A stretch of DNA of 24,190 bases from Gracilaria gracilis (lineage: Eukaryota; Rhodophyta; Florideophyceae; Gracilariales; Gracilariaceae), in NCBI GenBank assembly GCA_030374805.1, contig JARGSG010000166.1, positions 1-24,190 on the forward strand. The letters run 5' to 3'. The notes under the pieces were generated by a model. It made no database searches. It was not told the origin of the DNA and saw only the letters and a list, made by a program, of their open reading frames with translations. This document shows, piece after piece, positions 1-9,080 of this stretch. A program made the translations under genes and the position numbers. Within the stretch, counting starts at the first letter, position 1. Every line of letters starts with the position of its first letter.

Positions 1-527
1 CCCCCGAATCTGTAGAGAAGCGTTTTATCTTTCAAACGAGCTACAGATCGCTTCCGGCAAGTAACTGGATCAGAAGTTACAAGCCTCCGGAACTCATCGG
101 CAAATCGCCGTTTTTGACCCTTCTGGGGCACCCCCCTCAAACGACCCCAAAAACGACGATTTCGCAAAACGTCCAAAAGTTACAAGTATCTTGCAACGTG
201 TCAAAGCCGCCGGCGGTGGGCACATAAATCCAATCATTTGAGACCAAATTGGATCAAAGTTGGAAAGTAACTATATCGACGCTGAGCTATCCGGAGTACC
301 TTTGGATTGCACCTGGACAAGTGCAAAACGAGTAAAAAGTAGTTTAAATAGAGTTTTCGCAGTTTCGTGAGAGAAAGTCCAAAAAAAGCGCAAAAAAAAT
401 TGAAAAAATTGAAAACACAAAAAAGTCGCAGAACACGTGAAAAGTGCATCAAGAAGCCATAAGAGCATCAAAACCAAAGAAAAAGAGACAAAAAATTTTT
501 AGAAAAAATTTCAAAAAAAATTGAAAA
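1..527 (+). other. LINE copy 1 5' untranslated leader (partial)
   Basis: No convincing ORF is present. It matches the minus-strand sequence of copy 3 between 14240 and about 14766. The last 150 bases before the ORF1 ATG at 528 are very A-rich, with runs of A interrupted by TTTTT and GAAAAA. This gives a weakly structured approach to the start codon. The upstream part contains several CG-rich short repeats around the motif ACGACGATTT. No promoter element was identified. Confidence 0.75.
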
Positions 528-2718
528 ATGACTTCTCACCAAACCACGTCCTCTAACATTGAGAACCGTTTCAGCCCTTTGGCTGACGCCGGGGAGACCA
601 TGGAAGGCATTCGCTTCCCACTTGATGGTAATAGCGAACCTGAATCCGAATCTTGGAGACCAGTCTTTCAAAGACCGTTCGGAAGAAAGTTTCGCCGACC
701 CCAGACCGCAAAGGCCCTCAGCCTGTGTGCACCCCGGACGAGGCGAGGGCCACCTTTGGAGCGTGTCGAACGCTCATCAAGTGCCCAAACTGCCATTCTA
801 AGAATTCATTCACTCTAAATGGTAACTCTAAGTTTGGACCCACTGTGCGCTGCTCCGTCAAAGGCTGCCATCGCTCCTTTGGCGGTTCGCGATTCCATGA
901 AATAATTCGACCATTTCTGGCGCCGAGCAGCCCAAGGAACAGCTCCCAGGCGTCAGTCGCATCCGCTCCTACGCCCTCACCGGTTGCCGAGCACCCCATC
1001 AGCCACACCAGCACACCTCTAGCGCACCTGTTGCCGTCGTACAGATACCAAAACAGCAATGGGAGTCGATCTTGAGGAGATGCCAGACACTAGAGGATCA
1101 AGTTGCTCGGCTCACCCAGCAGCTCCAGTCCTCTCGCAACCATGCCACGGTACCACAACAGAGACAAAACCAACGTGCTCTAGAAATTGAAGCACGATCT
1201 GTCGAGACGGCCGTTAACAGACAGCCACCTAACACGGCTCCGCCCAACACTGGACGAGCACAACCGCAGATAAACACTGTCCCTGAAGCAAGGACTGGGA
1301 CAAATACTGGTGTAAAGACTTGGGCGCAGATTGCTAGAGAGGGCCAGCCTCGGTCATTGAACAAGTTACCACCTGAGTTTCTTACTCGAATGGCTAAAAT
1401 GGCTCACAACCTCAAGTCTGGAGGATATGCACCACTGCCGATATCTCAATCTCGGCCCCCGAAAATGGAAGCGCAGTACTTCCGTGGCATACCGTGCGGC
1501 CCCTACCGCCCTCTCATGAGACACCTTCGCAGTGGACTTCCAAGCCGTTGCGTTATCGCTCTGTCCTTCATAGGACGTTCGATATTGGAAATCGTGACTG
1601 CGACTGACGTTGCTCACAAACTGGTTGCAGGAATGCGTGCAGCCGGGTACACGCACATGCCTAACTTCGCCGCCACCTCGAATGCCATGTCATCGCGAAA
1701 GATGATGAGTAAGGCCGAACGACGACAGAAGAACCTGGAGCAAGCGCTCTATCGCCTGCAGACTGCAGCAACTCGCACAACGTCAGCGTGGGCCAAGCAT
1801 TGGTATACGTCCCAAGTGAAGGTAACCCAGGAGTTGATGCACAATGAGCAGCCAACTGCACGGAATCAAAAAGTGAACCCGACTGCACAACAAACTGGGA
1901 AAGTCGGCCGTGACTCTTCCAATGCAAATGCTATGGTACTTAAGGGGATTCGTACGAGAGCTGCCCATCCGATCGACCGCCTTGCACCATTGCGTACACA
2001 TATTAGGTTCGCAGAGGCATCCCAATCAACTGGAGCGGCCATCGATGCCCGTACGAAAATGAGAACTCATGTACGTTTCGCCGAAGAGTCAACCGCGTCC
2101 ATCGTTGAAAGAAGGGTTCCAACGATAGTTCAGCGCACTGATCGGACGATAGACGGCAACACTGGGCCTGGGACGAATGTCCACTTTGTACCAGAAGAAG
2201 CAGGAGCAACAGAATCTCCACAGCCTATGAGCATTTCAACTGACTCTGAACAGCCCATTGCAACAGAAGACGAGCCGAACACTCAACAGATATCCCACAT
2301 CATCGAAAGTGAACAACAATCGCAGTCGTCGGAGTTGTCCACCGACACTCGACAAAGTGTCGTTTCGGTGTCTGGGGCAAACAATGATGCTCATAACACG
2401 GAAAATAACGTGCCACAACTCCCAGAATTCGCACACCACACCACTGCAATCACTGCAAGTACAGGAGCAGTGACCGCCGATCCGAAAGATATCACTATGG
2501 AAGCGGCCCAAACGAGCCCATTGGAACCGCTTCAGACTCCAAATGAGAGTCTGTCATCGGATTGGGACCACGATGGTGCTCCCACTTATGACCACGAAAT
2601 GCGTCGTCCGAACAGATTGGTACGAAATGTGTTCTCTGTGAGCATTAATGTGCCGTCGACTACGACGCAAACCGGTCCAATTCCACATAACGGTCACCAG
2701 AATGGTGAGGCGTTGTGA
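528..2718 (+). pseudogene. LINE ORF1 (nucleic-acid-binding protein), copy 1, two frameshifts
   Basis: It starts at ATG 528, the same start as the long open frame in copy 3. A one-base deletion near 662 and another near 1016, both relative to copy 3, split it into three frames (528-about 662, about 662-1016, about 1016-2718). Visible parts are an N-terminal Ser/Thr/Pro-rich segment, then a zinc ribbon (CPNC, about 20 residues, then C-x4-CH) around 800-890. A short coiled coil (LEDQVARLTQQL) lies near 1085-1125. A conserved globular core (YFRGIP through SFIGRSILEIV) lies near 1470-1600 and resembles RRM-like ORF1 cores of other LINEs. A long acidic, Gln/Ser/Thr-rich tail follows, with three repeats of a T-H-x-R-F-A-E-E type motif at about 1995, 2066 and 2174. 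The family role is binding element RNA in the RNP. The frameshifts make this copy non-functional unless they are sequencing errors. Confidence 0.85.
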
Positions 2719-3919
2719 TCCGGGTTGGAACTTTCAACGTGAGAGGTCTCGCACATAGCGAGGCCGAAGTCCACCGTGCATGGAAAGTACTAGGTTTAGA
2801 CTTTCTGTGCGTTGTGGAAACATGGCAACGTCCCTCCGATGAGGTGTCGTTGGCATTGCCACATGTGAGTGTGGCGCTGGAAGCGGAGTATAGGAGTCGT
2901 GCGCCGAGAGGTGGGATCACGATTTTCCATCATCAGCGCTTCTGTACGAAGGTCGTGGGCAAGTACGGCACCGCAGCATACCAAATCCTGGCACTGAGAG
3001 TTCGCCCAGATCTCAATGTGATAGGAGTATATCTTAGTCCGAGCGCTTCAGATGAGGACATAAAGGGATTCCTGGAGCGATTGAAGTCTTTGATCCGGGG
3101 TCCGACGTTACTGACTGGGGATTGGAATGCCCGCCATGACGACTGGGATCAACGAACCAACAGGCATGGTCGCCGCCTCCGAGCGTGGATCCGCAAATGG
3201 GACCTCTTGCTGAGGGCTCCATCCGAGTTGACGCCAACGTTTCGCACCCCAAATGGTTCGAGTGTAGTGGATTTCTTCATCTCGAAGCGAGTGTCTGTTC
3301 GAAATGTGGCAACAACCAGTGGATCGTGGGATGCAGTCTCGGATCACAACATGGTTGTTGCCGACATTGACTGGATGACAACTCAATTCTCACCTCGAAA
3401 ACCGAAGATTTCGAGGGCGCAACTCAAATGCGTGGACAGAATCGAAGACGCTCAGACATATTACAAAGCCAATTTGCCTAATGTGGCTTCTCGTTTTGAC
3501 CACGCAACCTCAGAAGAGGATCTGGAGGATGCATGTTGCCAACTCGTGGACACAATCAGTAGCCCCTGGATCACTTCCGTACCAATGCGTCCTGACCGCT
3601 ATCGCTTCTTCTGGGATTCTAGTCTTGACCAGTTGAGTCGTGTGCGATCTACATATTACAAACGGTGGAAACGAAGTAGCAACATTCAAATGTGGAATGT
3701 GTACAAGGTGATTGACCGATTCATTAAACGTCGTTGTCGAGCAAAGAAGAGAAAACTGTTGGACGAATTTCTTGATACCGCCGAGGACGAAACAGCATCT
3801 CAATCAGTGAATCGAATCAACTCGGTGATGAAATTACGATCTCAGCATAGCGCACGGGCACTGGAACGTGGAAATCCATTAGACCCACAGGACTACGCTG
3901 AGTTTATTGCCGAGTACCA
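1883..3919. repeat. Left arm of a 2-kb LINE inverted repeat
   Basis: This segment is the reverse complement of 4856-6895, covering the end of ORF1 and the endonuclease half of ORF2. The arms differ in length by three bases, matching the three single-base insertions seen in the copy 2 ORF2. The spacer (3920-4855) is the single-copy RT portion of copy 2. Transcription across both arms would give a long hairpin RNA. Confidence 0.9.
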
Positions 3920-3956
3920 CTACGTACCACGCTCAGCTTATCACCAGCAAGTGTGA
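2709..3956 (+). pseudogene. LINE ORF2, endonuclease domain only, copy 1 (3' truncated, chimeric tail)
   Basis: The frame opens at 2709 and overlaps the ORF1 stop (2716-2718); a GTG lies at 2715. No ATG occurs in this frame until after the endonuclease domain (DWMTTQF, about 3370). APE endonuclease motifs are in order: TFNVRGL (Asn), VVETW (Glu), TGDWNARH (Asp, Asn) and SDHNMVV (Asp, His). This domain nicks target DNA to prime reverse transcription. The frame is intact to 3919, after which the inversion adds about a dozen unrelated residues (HYVPRSAYHQQV) before a stop at 3954-3956. The reverse transcriptase domain is absent, so this is a fragment, although its endonuclease frame is the only unbroken one among the three copies. 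Confidence 0.88.
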
Positions 3957-6063
3957 ATATTGCAGACTGATTTTGGTCTGCAGGCAGTTGCAGTACTATC
4001 GACTTGCCGTTTGCAGTGTTCCACGGCATTTGCATTTCTTTGCCCCAACTACTGCATATGTCTAGCAGTAGTTGCAGCCCGCTATCAGTCTTCGCCATCA
4101 GAATCACATCGTCGGCAAATGCACTTGCACCTCGATCCGACACATGATATGGCACCTCCTGCACTCGATATAGCATGGAATCAATATACATGTTGAACAA
4201 TGTACAGCTGAATGGGTCACCTTGAGGCACTCCAAGAGTCATTTGTACTTGTTCATCTTTCCAATTTCCATTTATGAAAGCGTTGACTGGTTGCAGCAGC
4301 AAAGTAGTCATTGCCGCATGCTTCGGTTGTAGCCTGGATGCGCACACTTGCGACAATAGTTTTCGGTTAACTTTGTCGTACGCCTTCGTTAGATCCAGTA
4401 CTGCCACACGCGAGTGGCCGTTTGTGATGATGTTACTCACCTCCACAATCGACTGTTCTGTTCCATTGTACTTTGAGAACCCATACTGGTACTCATGAAA
4501 CTCGATATAGTTCATCACGATCGAGTTTAATGCAGCCGAAATTGCTTTGCGCAAGTGCGACAGAATAGAGATCGGTCGGTAGTTGGATGGTACCGAGATG
4601 TCGCCTTTCTTGTATATGGGCGATATACGTGTCTGCCGCAACGTTGATGGTAGATATGCCAACTTGCCACACGCTCGCCACAGCTTGAGAAGCGTGGAAG
4701 TGCACAAAGTTGGACTCACCTGTAGCATTTCCGATGCCACGTTATCGCGCCCAATCGATCTTCCCTTCTTTGCATCCTTGATCGATTTTTCCAATGCAAT
4801 CCGGAACGAGTTCGGAACATCAAATGTGACTGCTTTCACCCCACATTCGGGTGGCTGGTACTCGGCAATAAACTCAGCGTAGTCCTGTGGGTCTAATGGA
4901 TTTCCACGTTCCAGTGCCCGTGCGCTATGCTGAGATCGTAATTTCATCACCGAGTTGATTCGATTCACTGATTGAGATGCTGTTTCGTCCTCGGCGGTAT
5001 CAAGAAATTCGTCCAACAGTTTTCTCTTCTTTGCTCGACAACGACGTTTAATGAATCGGTCAATCACCTTGTACACATTCCACATTTGAATGTTGCTACT
5101 TCGTTTCCACCGTTTGTAATATGTAGATCGCACACGACTCAACTGGTCAAGACTAGAATCCCAGAAGAAGCGATAGCGGTCAGGACGCATTGGTACGGAA
5201 GTGATCCAGGGGCTACTGATTGTGTCCACGAGTTGGCAACATGCATCCTCCAGATCCTCTTCTGAGGTTGCGTGGTCAAAACGAGAAGCCACATTAGGCA
5301 AATTGGCTTTGTAATATGTCTGAGCGTCTTCGATTCTGTCCACGCATTTGAGTTGCGCCCTCGAAATCTTCGGTTTTCGAGGTGAGAATTGAGTTGTCAT
5401 CCAGTCAATGTCGGCAACAACCATGTTGTGATCCGAGACTGCATCCCACGATCCACTGGTTGTTGCCACATTTCGAACAGACACTCGCTTCGAGATGAAG
5501 AAATCCACTACACTCGAACCATTTGGGGTGCGAAACGTTGGCGTCAACTCGGATGGAGCCCTCAGCAAGAGGTCCCATTTGCGGATCCACGCTCGGAGGC
5601 GGCGACCATGCCTGTTGGTTCGTTGATCCCAGTCGTCATGGCGGGCATTCCAATCCCCAGTCAGTAACGTCGGACCCCGGATCAAAGACTTCAATCGCTC
5701 CAGGAATCCCCTTTATGTCCTCATCTGAAGCGCTCGGACTAAGATATACTCCTATCACATTGAGATCTGGGCGAACTCTCAGTGCCAGGATTTGGTATGC
5801 TGCGGTGCCGTACTTGCCCACGACCTTCGTACAGAAGCGCTGATGAAGGAAAATCGTGATCCCACCTCTCGGCGCACGACTCCTATACTCCGCTTCCAGC
5901 GCCAACACTCACATGTGGCAATTGCCAACGACACCTCATCGGAGGGACGTTGCCATGTTTCCACAACGCACAGAAAGTCTAAACCTAGTACTTTCCATGC
6001 ACGGTGGACTTCGGCCTCGCTATGTGCGAGACCTCTCACGTTGAAAGTTCCAACCCGGATCAC
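3918..6063 (-). pseudogene. LINE ORF2 (endonuclease plus RT), copy 2, three frameshifts and 3' truncation
   Basis: On the minus strand the endonuclease comes first, then the RT core: YKKGDISVPSNYRPIS, the YQYGFSKYNGTEQS block, LDLTKAYDKVNR (motif A), GVPQGDPFSCTLFN (motif B) and AFADDVILM (motif C, FADD). The frame is lost where the element flips at 3918, just after DKLSVVRS, so the thumb and C-terminal region are missing. Compared with copy 1 there are extra single bases near 5708-5711 (CCCC for CCC), near 5904 and near 5922. These split the endonuclease half into three frames. The enzyme would make cDNA from element RNA at a nicked target. The start again lacks ATG (see copy 1). Confidence 0.88.
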
Positions 6064-6895
6064 AACGCCTCACCATTCTGGTGACCGTTATGTGGAATTG
6101 GACCGGTTTGCGTCGTAGTCGACGGCACATTAATGCTCACAGAGAACACATTTCGTACCAATCTGTTCGGACGACGCATTTCGTGGTCATAAGTGGGAGC
6201 ACCATCGTGGTCCCAATCCGATGACAGACTCTCATTTGGAGTCTGAAGCGGTTCCAATGGGCTCGTTTGGGCCGCTTCCATAGTGATATCTTTCGGATCG
6301 GCGGTCACTGCTCCTGTACTTGCAGTGATTGCAGTGGTGTGGTGTGCGAATTCTGGGAGTTGTGGCACGTTATTTTCCGTGTTATGAGCATCATTGTTTG
6401 CCCCAGACACCGAAACGACACTTTGTCGAGTGTCGGTGGACAACTCCGACGACTGCGATTGTTGTTCAGTTTCGATGATGTGGGATATCTGCTCAGTGTT
6501 CTGCTCGTCTTCTGGTGCATTGGGCTCTTCAGAGTCAGTTGAAATGCTCATAGGCTGTGGACATTCTGTTGCTCCTGCTTCCTTTGAAACAAAGTGGACA
6601 TTCGTCCGAGGCCCAGTACTGCCGTCTATCGTCCGATTAGTGCGCTGAACTATCGCTGGAACCCTTCTTTCAACGATGGATGCGGTTGACTCTTCGGCGA
6701 AACGTACATGAGTTCTCATTTTCGTATGGGCATCGATCGCCGCTACTGTTGTTTGGGAGTCCTCTGCGAACCTAATATGTGTACGCAATGGTGCAAGGCG
6801 GTCGATCGGATGGGCAGCTCTGGTATGAGTCCCCTTAGGTACCATCGGACTTGCCTTGGAAGAATCACGGTCGACTTTCCCAGGCTGTTTTGCAG
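4856..6895. repeat. Right arm of the 2-kb LINE inverted repeat
   Basis: Reverse complement of 1883-3919. Divergence is concentrated at the ORF1 end (about 6500-6895), while the ORF2 end is almost identical. Confidence 0.9.
6060..6895 (-). pseudogene. LINE ORF1 C-terminal fragment, copy 2
   Basis: Minus-strand frame ending at 6060, overlapping the ORF2 frame by a few bases as in copy 1. It encodes the acidic Gln/Ser/Thr-rich tail with the three T-H-x-R-F-A-E-E type repeats. The N-terminal zinc ribbon, coiled coil and central core are missing because the copy is cut at 6895. The residues differ from copy 1 at many sites in the first half and are identical in the last 110 or so. Confidence 0.85.
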
Positions 6896-8935
6896 GTGTA
6901 CTTCAATGTCGGCCTGTTTCCCGTCATCAACGAGTACGGAGTGCTTCCAGTAGTTGAATGTGGAACACGGTTCCGCACAAACTGTACATGTTTCAACGCA
7001 AAGACCCACAAACATTCCGGTAGATTGGCCTGAATGAGCATAGCCCGAGCTGCTTCCTCCATAGTGCGATTGATGCGCTCGGCTATGGCGTTGTGTTCCG
7101 GAGTGTACGGAGGTGAAAAGGAAGTGTCTTCAAATGCGTTTTCTGGATTATCTTGTAACGCAATGTATTCCTTAGCGCCATCCGAGTGCAGTTTCTTCAC
7201 GGCCACTCCTCCAAGCTGCTTGAGCTTCTGCGCAACACCATCCTACACCTCACTGATTTGGCTGCGGTGTTTCATGAATCCAATGATAACATATCGTGAG
7301 TGGTCATCCACGAATGCTGACGCATACTTAAACCTGTCCGGAAACGATGTGGGGAGTGGACCGATGATGTCAGTGTGCACTTTGTCACCAACTGACGATT
7401 CACGACTAAATGAACCAGGAAACGGTAGTTTGTGCGCTTTTCCAAGACGGCATGACCGACAGACCTCCTCCATTTTCGCAAGACTTGGCACACCATCTGC
7501 ATGTTTGTGAACAACTTGCAAGTCTCTGGGGTTCATATGTGCAAGTCTTCGATGCCATAGCTGTGTCAAAGCAGTCATCGAGGCCTTCAATGCGCAATCC
7601 AAATCAACCTGGCTGGAAGTAAGAGCCCGTTCATGAGTGAAATGTGCTACCGGTTCCGGCAAAGTGTACAGTCTGGAACGTTTATCGCGCTTTCCTGACC
7701 CAATGTGGAAACCATTGTCATGAATCAGACGAACTTCTGCAGAACGGAAACGTGACTCAATCTGTTTCTCGGCTAAGCAAGCTACAGAAACCAAGTTGTA
7801 CTCCATTGAAGGAACCAGGAGTGCATCACTCAGACGTAAATTCACATTCTCGAAAGGCAGAATCACATCTCCACGCTGAGTTGCAGACACACATGTCTTA
7901 TCTGCAAGCTGTATAACACGCTCCTCCACATCATGCAGTGTACTGGGAATGAATGCGGAAGCAGAATGGAAGTAGTGCGAGGTCGCTCCACTATCTGCGT
8001 AAGTGTCCATGTCTCTTTGAATGGGTGGTAGAACCGTTGCTTTCTCCATAGACATGCCAGCTATTTCGATCTTGGACGATTTGCCAGATGATTTTGAAGA
8101 GGTCTTCGGCTTATCTTTTGACTTCAATGTAAGCTTGTCCAGGATACTCTTCGGTAAATGGTTGTCCGGATTGTCTGGGTTCATGTAGCATCGGTCCTGA
8201 GTGTGTCCATCACGATCACAAAAATCGCAGTGATGACCATTGGTGCTACCAGCTGCCAGTGCACGATTAGTAGGAGCATCATCAGAGTCATTTCCATCTC
8301 GATGATTTGCACTTGCAGAGGTACCAGACTGCCTTCCAGAACCTTTTCCTTTATTCTTCTTGCGACTGCGACTACGTCCAGAAGTTATACGACGTGCATT
8401 GTACTCACCAATAAGTGTGGTAGCAACATAATCCCAAGTCAGTTCGGATATTTCCTTGGTGCGCAACGCCACAGCGGTAGACTCCAAAGAACTTTGCGGA
8501 TCAATAGAAGCCAAAAGCATAGGAGCCTTATGCGATTCCGGAATAGCGGCATCCTTGCCCATGCGATCCAACTGTGAGAACAATGCAGTGAATTGATCGA
8601 CATATTCAGACATGTTCTGTCCATTGTACGACATACGGAACAGTTGAGTCTGAACCGCGATCCGAGAAACCGTTCGATTAGATGCATAACGCGCATCAAG
8701 CATCTTGAGCATTCGTGCCGGATCATCATCCACGTCCATTACCACACGTAGTGGAGCATCGCCAAGTGCAGATATGATGATCCCACAGGCCTTCTCACGC
8801 TTAGGCAATGTGCGAATGGCCTCTGCAGAAGATCCTTGACCATCCGTACCAGTGGTATCAGTGGATACAGACTGCTCAGCATCATTGTTAACAACATTCC
8901 AGACACCTTTGATGCGACATGCGGCACGAAGACGA
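6896..8935 (-). pseudogene. Ty1/copia gag-protease-integrase, copia B (main part), one internal stop and 3' truncation
   Basis: Read on the minus strand from 8935. Gag capsid-like region: SRIAVQTQLFRMSYNGQNMSEYVDQF, in family position for UBN2/Ty1 gag. CCHC zinc knuckle CDFCDRDGHTQDRC near 8180-8225. Protease DTYADSGATSH near 7980-8015. Integrase zinc domain (HRRLAH ... CRSC) near 7450-7555. Integrase catalytic Asp in HTDIIGPLP and in FVDDHSRY, and Glu in NAIAERINRT near 7050-7090. One in-frame TAG at 7243-7245 separates the two Asp motifs from the Glu motif, where copia A has TAT. The sequence stops at 6896 against LINE copy 2, so RT, RNase H and the 3' LTR are lost. The 5' part of gag lies beyond LINE copy 3, at 15318-15398. 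Confidence 0.9.
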
Positions 8936-9080
8936 TTTTTTTTTTTTTTCCAATCAATTGCTTTTTATTTATAGTGTTCCCAATGTCCCATGAAGAGCAG
9001 CAGGGTAACACTGTCAAGGTGTAAACTAACTTGGTCAATTACGAACCAACGCAATCATTCTTACTACTTATAGCACAGAT
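8936..9080 (-). terminator. LINE copy 3 3'UTR, polyadenylation signal and poly(A) tail
   Basis: The 3'UTR is only about 130 bases. AATAAA (minus strand, 8964-8969) lies about 14 bases before a 14-base A run, as expected for a polyadenylated template copied by target-primed reverse transcription. A 7-bp inverted repeat (AGCACAG/CTGTGCT, 9072-9093) flanks the ORF2 stop codon at 9081-9083. Confidence 0.8.

Larger units (their letters stand above)
1..3919 (+). mobile_element. LINE (non-LTR retrotransposon) copy 1, truncated at both ends by window start and inversion junction
   Basis: It carries, in order, part of a 5' leader, ORF1 and the 5' part of ORF2 (endonuclease domain). It matches copy 3 read on the minus strand from about 14766 down to about 10857 at near identity. 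The window begins inside the 5' leader, because copy 3 has further element sequence beyond the matching point. At 3918-3919 the sequence switches to the opposite strand of another LINE copy across a shared CA dinucleotide. The reverse transcriptase and 3' end are therefore missing. The endonuclease motifs resemble the APE-type elements of the I/Jockey group; clade placement is inference. Confidence 0.9.
3918..6895 (-). mobile_element. LINE copy 2, truncated at both ends
   Basis: Read on the minus strand, it runs from the last third of ORF1 (6895) through the ORF2 endonuclease and RT core to 3918. It is a near-identical direct repeat of 9921-12899 in copy 3, with two substitutions noticed by eye over the first 900 bases. 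At 6895 LINE identity stops abruptly and copia integrase begins. At 3918 it is joined tail to tail with copy 1. It has no 3'UTR or poly(A), so the left end is a rearrangement and not a normal retrotransposition end. Confidence 0.9.

Noticed and set aside
3918..6895. Twin-priming 5' inversion as the origin of the copy 1/copy 2 structure
   Set aside because: Twin priming would leave a 3' end with poly(A) next to the inverted 5' part. Neither copy has a 3'UTR or tail here.
7034..7510. 158-codon plus-strand ORF rich in Ser and Cys
   Set aside because: It is antisense to copia B integrase, whose motifs (HTDIIGPLP, FVDDHSRY, NAIAERINRT) are clear on the minus strand.
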